Below, piece after piece: positions 54,479 through 64,000 of a stretch of DNA of 64,000 nt. Origin of the DNA: Plasmodiophora brassicae. Lineage: Eukaryota; Endomyxa; Phytomyxea; Plasmodiophorida; Plasmodiophoridae. The translations under genes and the position numbers were made by a program. Positions within the stretch are counted from its first letter, which is position 1. Each line of letters opens with the position of its first letter. The stretch spans positions 124,001 through 188,000 of the forward strand of contig JASFAU010000007.1 in assembly GCA_039704465.1 (NCBI GenBank), in the 5' to 3' direction. The notes below the pieces were generated by a model, which was not told the origin of the DNA, ran no database searches, and worked only from the letters and a program-made list of their open reading frames with translations.

Positions 54479-55575
54479 CCCGAATACCCAATCACACGCT
54501 TGTCGGGCGCCTCGGATAAGAGTGTGCGGTAAACAGCGTCAACAACGTCGTTGATTTCAAATGGTTTCGACAACACGCGACCGTCGCCGGGTGGCCATGA
54601 GGTGTACCCCGCAGCAACGGTCAAGAACCCCGAGATCCATGACGCCATTACGGTCATCCAGTCTGAGCGGCAGTTGGGGACCGGCATCGTCGAGTCCTGG
54701 AGACGATGATGCGCCGTATGTGAATAATTTGCCGGTGCTTCGTTAGGTATGAATCAGCGAAATCCGCTATACGTGATCACCCGAGCGTCGGTAACGGAAT
54801 ACTCAATAAATGCTGGAAAACGTCATCAACGAAAACCGGCCTGTTCCTCGCAGCGGCTAACATCAGCTGATACGCGTGGACGACATATTGGCCGGGAACC
54901 CGGCCGATCGTCGCCGATAGCGACGACTGCATCCACTGCTCCAGGTAGACGTTTCATACGGATCCTTTGCTCAGACCGAACTGTTCCACGAGGAATATGA
55001 ACCACAGAGTGAGAAGGGATTAAACACTAGCCAATTCAAGCAACGTCCTCCGCGGCAGCTTACGAAATAGTCATCAGCGTTGCCGGACCTAATAGGTCTA
55101 GCTCAGCTAACGCCGCTCTCAGCTCGACGACGATCGCACGGAACAGCCTGTGTTTCCGTGGGTCAGCCAAACTCTGGGAGAGCACAAACTGATCGGCGAT
55201 CCCGAAACCGGCGATCCGTGTGATCGAGTTGTGCCCTTCCCAGCCATATCATTGTAACGGGTCAAAGGGTTGTCTCCGTTCCCTGATCGCCACATCAGCG
55301 CGCTCCGGCATCGAGTTTCGTGCGATCAATGTGGTCCCGGCGGCGCGATTGGTAGAGGGAGCGAGTCGCGACTGACGTCCTACACTGAGACCATTAAGCG
55401 CGGCCTGCCTCCAGGTTATGGTTGACATGAGGATGGCCGTCTGCGGCTGCTGCTCGGTGACGTGCGTGTGATGGGCAACCTTTCGGGTTGGCACAGCCCC
55501 ACGCGGACGGGTGACGTTCCTCTGGCCGCCCGCCACACAAGACCGGGCTGCCGTCGTACACACTGCGCACGTACG
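54479..55575 (-). other. Intergenic region with possible minus-strand coding fragments
   Basis: On the minus strand, IAGFGIADQFVLSQSLADPR runs on to a stop near 55062. YVVHAYQLMLAAARNRPVFV (near 54890) and GRVLSKPFEINDVVDAVYRT (near 54570) also look protein-like. They lie in different frames, and I could not join them or name a family. They may be exons of one gene whose 3' end was cut by inverted repeat D. Confidence 0.25.
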
Positions 55576-58500
55576 ATGGTGAGGCCCGACGATGTCGACG
55601 TCGAGATGGGCGTACAGCCCAAGGTCGTCCCGGACGGGGAATCGTCCATGTCCACCGGCGACGATGTCCCGCGCGTCACCTTGATACAGGTCGCATCGCA
55701 GCGCACTGCCCGACGATGCGATGTGTGACGCCACACGCCAGATGTTTGAATTCACGACGCCGCTCGAGGTCTGCGTCCTCGTCCTCGGCGCCATCGGCGG
55801 AATCGTCAACGGGTTGTCGCTCCCCGGTAATCGGACGCCGAGGTGGTCGGCATCGGAGACTGACTCCCCAGTACTGTGCAGCGTTCTCGATTCTGTTTGG
55901 CAATCTGTTCCAGTCGTTCGGTGGCGGATTGTCGAGCCAACAGTTCTACGACAAAGTATCCGAGATATGCGTCCAATTCGTCTATGTCGGCCTCGTCGCG
56001 TTTGCCGCATCATGGCTACAGGTAGGCGGTCGCCATCGAATGCGTATGGCCATGTAGTTGAATCGTGGACCCTAGGTATCGTGCTGGGCGCTGGTGGCCG
56101 ATCGGCAGGCGCTGCACATTCGCAAGACGTATTTGCAGTCGCTTCTGCGCCAGGAATGTGCCTGGTTCGATACACAGGAACCCGGTAAGCTGTCGACCCG
56201 GCTCGGTGCCGATATAACACAGGTGCGGCGCCCGTCATTTGAGGCCCCCGGTTTGGCCGTTGAGGAGCCCGTTCAGGTTCGGGATGCGATGGGGCAGAAC
56301 ATTGGCAATTGCTTCCAGTTTGGGTTCATGTTTATTGGGGGACTGGCAGTCGGCCTGTACAAGGGATGGGAGTTGACGCTCGTCGTGCTCGCGTCTGTTC
56401 CTCTGCTTGCAATTGCTGGTCAGCCCGCGTCGGCTCTTCCCAGTGGCGTGCCTGCCTGATTGCTGTAATCCAGGTGCTGCATTTGCGAAGGCCCTCTCCA
56501 AAGACAACACGAAAGCGATGGATGCGTTTGCGGTGGCAGGCGCAGTGTCCGAAGAAGTGCTGCGTTCAATCAGGACGGTTACGATCTTCCGCTCTCAGGA
56601 GCGTGAGGTCGAAAGGTCGGCTCGATGGTGCGTCGAGCGGCTGTGGCGCATGTGCATATAACCTCGCACATAGGTTTGCCGGCAACCTTCACTTGGCCTC
56701 CGAAACGGGTATCCGCAAAGGTCGCATTGTCGGGGCCTCCATCGGGGCCATGTGGGCGTCCATGTTGATAGCATGTGGGCGTGTCACCCGCCAACTGCTG
56801 CCGGTGGCTTCTTAGACAGCTGCACAGATGGATCGGCCTTGTGGTACGGCGGGCACCTGATTGCATCCGGCAAATACGAACAAGGGACGGTCATGACCGT
56901 GTTCTTCAGTGTCGTCACGGGAGCATCCGGACTAGGTGGCAGATTCGGTCAGATCTGCGTCTGTCCAATGCTAATGCCTTGGTAGGGCAAATCGGCCCAT
57001 CCGTGACGGCCATCACGACCGGTCTCAGTGTGGCCCCTGGCGTGTGGTCGGTCATGCGTCGGAAGTCGAAAATCGACGCGTTGTCGGAATCGCCAGCGAA
57101 AACGACGCTGCCCTCACCCATCCGAGGCGAGATCCGTTTCGAAAACGTACACTTCTCGTATCCGGGTCGTCGTCACCACAAGGTTCTGTCTGGGTTCAAC
57201 CTGGTCATTCCTGCAGGGTCCACGGCCGCCCTTGTCGGAGAGACGGGCTCTGGTTCGTATCCGTCATCGTACGCGGGCCTGGTTACCACGCAACGTGATG
57301 ACGGAATGTGCAGGAAAGTCGACGGTTGGCCAGCTGCTGACAAGGTTTTACGACCCCGATGAGGGGCGTATCACAATCGACGGGATCGACATTCGTGATG
57401 TCAGCGTTTCTGAGCTGCGTCGCCACATCGGGGTCGTGTTCCAACAGCCAACCCTGTTCGCGGGGACCATTCGCGAGAACATCGCGTATGGAAGAGGCTG
57501 CACGATGGAACAGGTCGAAGCCGCGGCTCGCGTCGCCCACTGCCACGATTTCATTGTCAATGATCTTCCCGAGAAATACGACACCGATGTCGGAGGAAGT
57601 GGCAACGAGCGCCTCAGCGGTGGACAGAAACAGCGAATTGCGATTGCACGAGCAATCGCAAACAAACCCCCCATTCTGCGTACGTTACTGCCCGCCTTGG
57701 CCATTCGGCGACACAACGACTGAACCTGTGTTTCAGTGCAAGACGAGGCGACCTCAGCCCTAGATTCCCACGTAGGCTGACATCGTCCGTGCCTTTCCAT
57801 GTGCATACGCTTATTCCTATCATGTTAGAGTGAACGTCTTGTACAACAAGCTCTTCAGGAAGCGGCGTCGGGAACAACGGCCATCGTCATCGCCCATCGC
57901 TTATCCACTATTCGGTAAGGGTGGCTCGCCCGGAGAAGATCTGTTGACATGTATACATTTAATATCCCTTTCTAGGGATGCGAACCTGATCTGTGTGCTG
58001 AAGAATGGGTCGGTTGCTGAGATGGGCAACCACAATGAACTTTCCGCGAAAGACGGCATCTACTCCCGCATGCTGAAATCGCATGGTGGCACCGACTCTG
58101 ATGCGGCTGCCAAGGCAGACGGCGAACAAGACGCACAACTTCCCGGACCACACCTCGAACAAGGGCCAGCCCGGGCGGTATCTGATGGGAAAGAGGTATC
58201 GAGGAAGGCCGAAGCCGGTGATGAGAAGGAAGTCAAAGCGCGCATCTCAAGCTTGACGTCAAAGCTGTGGGACAAGAGCCGAAGTGACTGGCCTTTCATC
58301 GCTCTGGGTGTTTTCGGCTCCATCGGCATGGGCCTTGTCATGCCCTCCTTTTCGTTTATCCTCTCGGAAATGATGAAAGCTTTCTTCCAGCCAGATGTTG
58401 AAGCTGGCGCCCGAAAGTGGGCCTTCGTTTTCTTTGGCCTCGCGGCGTACCAGATGGTGTCCTCCGTGATAGCAACCTCGAACTTTGCTATTGTTGGAGA

Positions 58501-60158
58501 AAGGCTGACATATAAGCTCCGCGTTGACCTCTTCCGAGCGTTCCTTCGGCAGGATGTTTCCTGGTTTGACCATCCGGACAACGCGCCTGGTATCTTGAAT
58601 ATCAAACTCAGCAACGATTGCGAACGCGTCAGGGGCCTGACAGTCGGCTCCATGTCAACCTTGGTGCAAGTGGTAACTGCTCATTATCACTGCATGCGGT
58701 TGCTCTCCGGGCTGACGCTGGTCGTACAGATCACAATGCTGGTTGTCGGTCTGGGCATTGCGTTTTACTACGGTTGGCGACTGGCGCTGGTGCTGTTGGC
58801 GACGGGCCCCATCCTTGCCATTGCCGGCGCCGCACAGCTGGCCCTTATCGTTGACAACAAGCAGAAGGCTGCGTTCGAGTTTGCCGGTCGTATCGCGAAC
58901 GAGGCGTGTGGCGCGATCCGCACGGTCGCGTCACTTACGGCCGAACGTCAGGTCGGTTGCCAGTGCCCCCCGTGAAGCGTGCGTGTGTGTTCCTAACCGC
59001 TCGTCGCTCCTATGTAGGTGATTGCCGACTTTGACGCTAAGCTCCGGCCGGTGACCGCATCTGCCCGCCTTCAAGCCATTGCAGCGGGTGCCGCGTTCGG
59101 CATGAGCCAGTTCGTCATGTTCTCCGTGTACTGCGTTGCATTCTACTATGGCGCCTGGCTCGTCAAGGAAGGCTTGATGAACACCCCAATCGACCTGTTC
59201 AAGGTCTTCTTTGCCATCGTCTTGTCCATGATGGGGGTCGGTCAGGTCATGCAGATGGCGCCGGACGGTGCCAAAGCGCGTCAGGCGGCCGTGGACATCT
59301 TCAACTTCCTGGAGATGTGCCCCGTTGTCGACCCGACAGACACGAAGTCGGGTCAGAAGATGTCGCTCCACGGCCAGTCGATTACGTTCGACAACGTGGA
59401 CTTCTCGTACCCGACCAGACCCGACAGTACAGTCCTGGACAAGCTGCGTCTTCAGTGCCCTGCCGGCAAGACTCTCGCGGTACCTGGGCATCGTTCGTCT
59501 ACACACGTCTGCCTTCATTGACGGTCTCTCTGAACAGCTCGTGGGACCGTCCGGGTCGGGCAAGAGTTCAACAGTCGCCCTCATCGCGCGCTTCTATGAA
59601 CCTAGCGCTGGGTCCGTCCGCATCGGGGACGTGCCGCTGACCGCCCTGAACGTCGTCGACTTCCGACGGCAGATCGGGCTCGTATCCCAGGAACCCGTCC
59701 TGTTCAGCGGGTCGATTCGCGACAACATCGCCTACGGCAGGCCGTCGGCGACGACAGAGGAGATTCAGGAAGCGGCCCGACAGGCAAATGCGTCCGAGTT
59801 CATCGACAGGCTCCCGGATGGGTTGCAAACCCTTGTGGGGACGCGCGGGTCGCAACTGTCTGGCGGGCAGCGCCAACGAATTGCCATCGCCCGGGCCCTG
59901 CTCATCGACCCGCAACTGCTGCTCCTCGATGAGGCCACGAGTGCACTGGACAACGAAAGCGAAGCCCTCGTGCAGGCGGCGCTGGACACGCTCATGAAAG
60001 GTCGTACGTCGATCGTGATCGCGCATCGGCTGTCGACGATCAAGAACGCGGATGTGATCGTGGTCATGGAGAAAGGCCGGGTCATCGAGCAAGGGACGCA
60101 CGCGGAGCTTGTGGCGGCCGGCGGCACCTACTCCCATCTGCACGCCTTACAGCACTGA
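55576..60158 (+). CDS. Full-length ABCB multidrug transporter (P-glycoprotein type)
   Basis: Two membrane and two nucleotide-binding domains. Start at 55576 ([12 protein letters not shown]). A dozen or so introns are placed by frame continuity, for example [45 protein letters not shown] and [16 protein letters not shown]. The first domain (to about 57970) has Walker A GETGSGKST, split by a GTTCGT intron at 57253-57313, the signature LSGGQKQR, and Walker B ILLQDEATS, where Gln replaces the usual Leu. The second half shows [20 protein letters not shown], Walker [10 protein letters not shown] reached through an intron near 59480-59540, [20 protein letters not shown] and IAHRLST. It probably exports hydrophobic compounds across the plasma membrane. 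Confidence 0.85.
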
Positions 60159-60208
60159 TCCCCTGTACGCGTCCTGTCTGTACCTCACGTCGAATGTACT
60201 ATGATTAG

Positions 60209-61204
60209 TCAATCGTCAATGGTTTGCACGGCGTCGCGGCCGGTATCAGCATCGCCGTACTGCAACGGATGCTTCTTACTCTTGCCCGATGTCGACATCC
60301 CTCGTCTAATGACCCTGGGCCCGGCGGCGGCGCCGTTCGTCAACTCGAAGGGCAACGGGGCCTTCAGGTCGCTGACGCTTTGCGAAAAGTAGGGCACCGA
60401 CGATGGGGTCGGTCGTCGAGCCGCGTCCGAATCTGCTGTGGCGTACCGCCTGATGTTTGTGGTTCTCACGCGTGCTATGGGCATCGGTGATCCCTGCTGC
60501 TGGGCCAGGTCGGGATCGACGATCTTGACTGGGTCCTGGACGTTGCTAGGTCCACCGGACGCATTCGGGGACACTAGCGTCGTGTACCGGGCGTATCGGC
60601 ACGTCACGACAGTGACGACGATGCAGGACCCGATCAGCATGCCGGTGATGGCGGCGATATCCATCAGGTACGGGTTCAGGTTGCTGTACCAGCTGGTGGA
60701 CGACGACGTGCCCGGCGTCTGGCACGTATCGGACGCCTGCGTCACGACCTGGTACGCCTGCGCGCACTGCTGGACGACGACGCTGGCGGTCGTCATCGTC
60801 ACGGGGATCGACGTTGCCTGCAGGACGTACGTGTTCCTGAACAGGATGCCAGGCGTGTTGCTGTATCGGGTCACGTCGCCGGCGAACTGGGCGGACGTGA
60901 TCCCCTGCCCTTGCAGGACGAGGAAGTGTAATCGGCATGCCCCGGCGGTTGCGTTGACGATGAAATTCGCTGGTGGCAGACGGTCGCCCGGGATCTGGGT
61001 GATCGTGATCAGCTTGGATCGGTAGTTGGTGATCGCCGCTGATAGGAACGCTTGCGAGCACGGGGCATTGCTCGGGAGCCGATCCAGGAGCAATGTGATC
61101 CCCAGCGCAGACGTGCCGCGCGTCGTCGACGTGTGTGCTGGTGCCGACGACCCGGCCAGGGTGCCGTATAGGACGAGGGCGCTCGTCAACAGCAGCGCCA
61201 GCAT
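60209..61204 (-). CDS. Type I membrane protein of unknown family
   Basis: Starts MLALLLTSALVLYGTLAG, a good signal peptide. The ectodomain of about 180 residues contains ITLLLDRLPSNAPCSQAFLS, LHFLVLQGQGITSAQFAGDV and five or so cysteines that could pair. One transmembrane helix (LMDIAAITGMLIGSCIVVTVV) is followed by a basic stop (TCRYARYT) and a disordered cytoplasmic tail rich in Ser, Pro and Arg. There is no intron. The region F-L-x-A-I...ITQIPGDRLPPANFIV resembles beta-sandwich ectodomains where a short positional motif sets the register, but I cannot name it. Its 3' end lies about 50 bases from the convergent ABCB gene. Confidence 0.65.
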   Translation of the reverse strand: MLALLLTSALVLYGTLAGSSAPAHTSTTRGTSALGITLLLDRLPSNAPCSQAFLSAAITNYRSKLITITQIPGDRLPPANFIVNATAGACRLHFLVLQGQGITSAQFAGDVTRYSNTPGILFRNTYVLQATSIPVTMTTASVVVQQCAQAYQVVTQASDTCQTPGTSSSTSWYSNLNPYLMDIAAITGMLIGSCIVVTVVTCRYARYTTLVSPNASGGPSNVQDPVKIVDPDLAQQQGSPMPIARVRTTNIRRYATADSDAARRPTPSSVPYFSQSVSDLKAPLPFELTNGAAAGPRVIRRGMSTSGKSKKHPLQYGDADTGRDAVQTIDD

Positions 61205-61302
61205 CGACCTACCATGAACGAGATTCGAGGCGCACCCGGGTCTGGGGGACGTGGAATATCTTTCGTGCAGATTTCTGTATTTGGTATTGACATTATCGCG
61301 CG

Positions 61303-62071
61303 TCAGGCGTCCTTTGTCCTCGGCGGCGCATGCGTCTTCATATGCCTCTTCAGGTTGCACGACTAGCAATGCACGTTACAGGTGCCTCCGTCCCCCGACG
61401 CCGACCTTCACCGTACCTGACGAAACCCACGTCTGCAGACGTGGCAGGCGAACGGCCGCTCGTTCGTATGGATGCGGATATGGTTCTTCCTGCGACGGCA
61501 CGGTCATACAAACTGGGTTGCTCGCCAAAGGACGATGGCGTCGACCGTACAGGTGCCCGCTTTGGTGGAAGCTCTTGGTGCAGATCGTGCACTGGAACGG
61601 GCGTTCGCCGGTGTGGAACCGGTTGTGCTTCTTCAGGTCGCCGGACCTCTGAAACGCTTTCGAGCAGGTCGTGCAGACGTGCAGGCTCACGCTCTGGTGC
61701 CCGCTGCTGGCCGTATGGTGCACGCGGACGTGGTCGGCGAGGTCCTTGCCGGACTGGAACCCGCTGCCGCATTCGATGCAGAACAGCCTCTGCCGGGCGA
61801 CGTTCGCCTGCATCGTCTGCTCCTTATCGTCGTCGTCGTCGTCGCTGGTCGTGTTGGACTCCGACTGGACGGCACCCTCCGGGGTGTCCTTCGTCGTCAG
61901 GGCGCGTTGGAACATGCTGCCGGATGAATGCGAGAACCGGGTCCGGATCTTCAGCCGGGCGCCCTGATCGGTGACGGGGCCGGGATGGAAACAGCTGACC
62001 GGTGGTATTGCTGGCCGGTCCTGCAGGCAGGGCGGCATCGGCCCGACAACGCCGTCCCGAGCTGAACCCAC
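61303..62071 (-). CDS. C2H2 zinc-finger transcription factor
   Basis: Three exons. The acidic leader (TTSDDDDDDKEQTMQ) precedes finger 1 (FCIECGSGFQSGKDLADHVR). Finger 2 is VCTTCSKAFQRSGDLKKHNR, with the classic linker HTGERPF. Finger 3 starts FQCTICTKSFHQSGHL and is completed after an intron (GTACGG donor, near 61555-61494) by KNHIRIH. Finger 4 is FACHVCRRGFRQ, completed after a second GTACGG intron by SCNLKRHMKTH, and the protein ends APPRTKDA. Introns interrupt fingers 3 and 4 internally. This is a typical DNA-binding array; no target can be given. The upstream Met at 62071 is in frame but the true start could be internal. Confidence 0.75.
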
Positions 62072-62240
62072 TCACACACACACGAGCGCACGATGACGCG
62101 CTCGCTCTGACGGCAAGAGCGGGCGGCCGGAGCGGCGATCCCTGACTGTGACGAAGGAACAACCAGTCCCACCTACGAGCCGACACACTTCGGCACCCAG
62201 TGACGGCATGCACAACGAGGTCAGTGACGAGTTGACGTCG

Positions 62241-63214
62241 TCACGTAGTGTACTCAGCGATCAGCGCGCGTACGACGTCGGTATCATGGGTGCCCCAGAG
62301 GGACGTGACGCGCCCATCGAACTGTGCCTGCACCGGGCCATTGTACAGGCCCAGGCCGCGTCGCACCAGGTGGCTGGCGTTGCGGGCCTGCTCGTCGAGG
62401 CGCAGGGCGTACCAGCGCCGAAGGCGGCGTTTGTGGCCAATGTGACGTGACGCCTTGTCCAGGTTCGCTTGTTCGTCGTCCCACGCGAACGCGTTCAACC
62501 GCTCCCGCAGGTACTGGGACCGTAGCCGACGTGCCAGCGACACGCCTTGCATCTTCTTCTTGTGTCGCAGGCTCCCGTCGAGTGCTCTGCCGAGCTAGAC
62601 GTTAACAAGAGGATCCGGTCGACCGTTGACGACGATGCGTACCTGTCGCCGGACGATGCCACCATTGTCGTGACAAAGGTGGAGCCGGGCGGGTCGATGA
62701 CCGACGCGTTCATCGGCAGCGCCTGGTCGACGATGAAGTCGTCCGACGACTTTGTCAGCCACGTTCGACGCGGCGTGCCAGGCTGGGTGGCGCTGCAGAC
62801 GACGGTACAGGGCGTCGCGTCGCTGTCGGTGTCAGGGAACCCGTCCCGGAACAGCTGGCGCCCGCGACGATCCGACCGTCCCCCGATCCGTTTCAGGACG
62901 TAATTCAGTCGCGACTTGGCGTCCGCTTTCCGGTCGGCCCTGGAAACAATCGGCGTCGCGTCGTGCAGCGGGGCGTACGGCTCCGTCGGTTCCGTGGAGG
63001 CGATCGGCGGCAACGTGTTCCTCCGCTGCTCCGCTTGCAATTTCGCATCCCGCACGACCTTGTCTTGGTAGGCCGCGATCCAGGCCCGGGCGCCTCCCGG
63101 ATTCCGTCGTCGTCGTCGCCCGGGTGCTGGCTCCAACGACGACGCCCGACGGTTCGTACTGCCAACGACGACCCGCTGCTGCGCGCGGCGCCTACCTCGG
63201 TCGTCCTCCGTCAT
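62241..63214 (-). CDS. Basic protein of unknown function
   Basis: Starts MTEDDRGRRRAQQRVVVG. A Lys/Arg-rich region follows (AWIAAYQDKVVRDAKLQAEQ, KSRLNYVLKRIGGRSDRRGR), then DDFIVDQALPMNASVIDPPG. An intron of about 63 bases (GTACGC donor, TGTTAACG branch, CGGCAG acceptor, near 62641-62579) joins SSGDR to ALDGSLRHKKKMQGVSLARR. The last exon has SQYLRERLNAFAWDDEQ and WGTHDTDVVRALIAEYTT. It is strongly helical and basic; no family recognised. Confidence 0.5.
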
Positions 63215-63407
63215 GGGATTCACTGCCGAAGATCTCGACCGCGCTGCGGAAATATCCCGCTCGACTGGCGCAGGTCCATTCAATATTCTATACAACCGAG
63301 GGTGTTCGATGACGGAACTGCGCGACTGTAGGACAGCAGTCCGCCGAAGCGTCGCCGTTACGCGTGTGGGTCGGTCGTGCACCCCTCTATTTCTGTACCG
63401 ACATCAC

Positions 63408-63599
63408 ATGGCCGTCGATGCGATGCAGATCGCCGTGTGGGCGACGCTGCTGATTGTGGTCCTCGCCGCTCTGGGAATGGGGCGATACTGCCGCCCGTGC
63501 TCTGGCTGTTGTCGCAGTCCACAGACAGGGAGCGATGCGAAGACGCGATCGGCAATCATTAGCAGATGGACATTCACGCAGCAAAGTATGCCGGAGTAG
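63408..63599 (+). CDS. Possible 63-residue single-pass membrane microprotein
   Basis: MAVDAMQIAVWATLLIVVLAALG is a clean transmembrane helix, followed by a Cys-rich juxtamembrane stretch (RYCRPCSGCC). The frame is open further upstream to 63213, overlapping the start of the minus-strand gene, so the true start and exon structure are uncertain. Confidence 0.3.
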   Translation: MAVDAMQIAVWATLLIVVLAALGMGRYCRPCSGCCRSPQTGSDAKTRSAIISRWTFTQQSMPE

Positions 63600-64000
63600 T
63601 GTCGCAAGCCCAGGAAATCGCCAACAACGGCTCGAGTCGAACAGGCTTACCATTTATTGTTGCTGAACACACTCTCGTCCCCCCATGCCGTGCCGTGCCG
63701 TGCCGTACCATATCCCGTACGTTCCTATTGGGAAGATCATTCCGCATATAGATGACGTCAATCAGGCATGACATCCGCGTTTCCCCGATTCGGCGCGTCA
63801 CCCTGCCCACCCATAACGTTTCCTGGGGACGGGCGCCGCTTCGTCAATCGTCACCGTACGGGGCGTGGCACTGAAAGTTCCGTCCGTCAGCGCCGCGGGT
63901 CATGCCCTGTGCGCACCGTGACGCACTTTTCCGGATCACCTGCGGGATCCGTCCACTATCGACGATGCCGACCGGTGTCTACCGATGCCTGGCGGCCGCC
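63600..64000. other. Right-edge intergenic region
   Basis: About 400 bases with no supported gene. A short CCGTG array (CCGTGCCGTGCCGTGCCGT) lies at about 63690-63708. The edge could hold the beginning of another gene, but too little is visible. Confidence 0.3.

Noticed and set aside
55249..56238. A 329-residue minus-strand open frame.
   Set aside because: It runs antisense across the ABCB 5' exons, is Arg/Thr-rich and shows no domain.

Overview
The window looks like nuclear DNA of a GC-rich, intron-containing, flagellated microbial eukaryote. Short spliceosomal introns (mostly about 50-70 bases, with CTGAC/CTAAC-like branch sites) interrupt most genes, and the products are eukaryotic: a Nup50-type nucleoporin, the transcription factor ELL, the gamma-tubulin adaptor NEDD1, mitochondrial and ABCB carriers, SZT2, and a SPAG1/RPAP3-like co-chaperone. 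DRC8 and the SPAG1-like protein point to motile cilia. I cannot place the species. A Zn2Cys6 protein, SZT2 and a TPTE/VSP-like protein together suggest an obazoan or amoebozoan-like protist rather than an alga, but that is inference.

Layout. 0-5.6 kb: the end of an alpha-solenoid-like gene (possibly a Nup188/Nup205 C-terminus), a TGL/SDP1-type patatin lipase, and a minus-strand Nup50 homologue with a RanBP2-type zinc finger. 6-12.6 kb: a secreted AstE/AspA-type deacylase, a four-helix membrane protein, an SLC25 carrier, and two alanine-rich secreted proteins flanking an unrecognised gene. 12.7-24 kb: a coiled-coil gene, a SPAG1/RPAP3-like gene, a half ABCB transporter, a long EF-hand gene, a GC-rich TPR gene and a small Zn2Cys6 protein. 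24.1-33.9 kb: one very long, fragmented, lower-GC minus-strand gene for SZT2, the large KICSTOR subunit of the mTORC1 nutrient pathway. 34.3-39.4 kb: a TPTE/VSP-like protein whose catalytic and voltage-sensing residues look lost, protoporphyrinogen oxidase, and a secreted Pro-Thr repeat protein. 39.5-43.9 kb: a cluster of paralogues joining an N-terminal ubiquitin-like domain to a four-helix membrane domain; a related protein without the ubiquitin-like domain lies at 7.8 kb. 44-51 kb: an unrecognised gene, an EVE-domain protein, NEDD1, DRC8 and ELL. 51.5-54.5 kb: a nest of four consecutive large inverted repeats, the last one folding back a decayed transposase. 55.6-60.2 kb: a full-length P-glycoprotein-type ABCB transporter. 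60.2-63.6 kb: a type I membrane protein, a C2H2 zinc-finger protein and two poorly known genes.

The strongest candidates for something undescribed are the ubiquitin-like/four-helix membrane family with its duplicated promoter, the degenerate VSP-like protein, and the fold-back nest. Exon boundaries were inferred by eye from GT-AG signals and reading-frame continuity, so every multi-exon span is a model.
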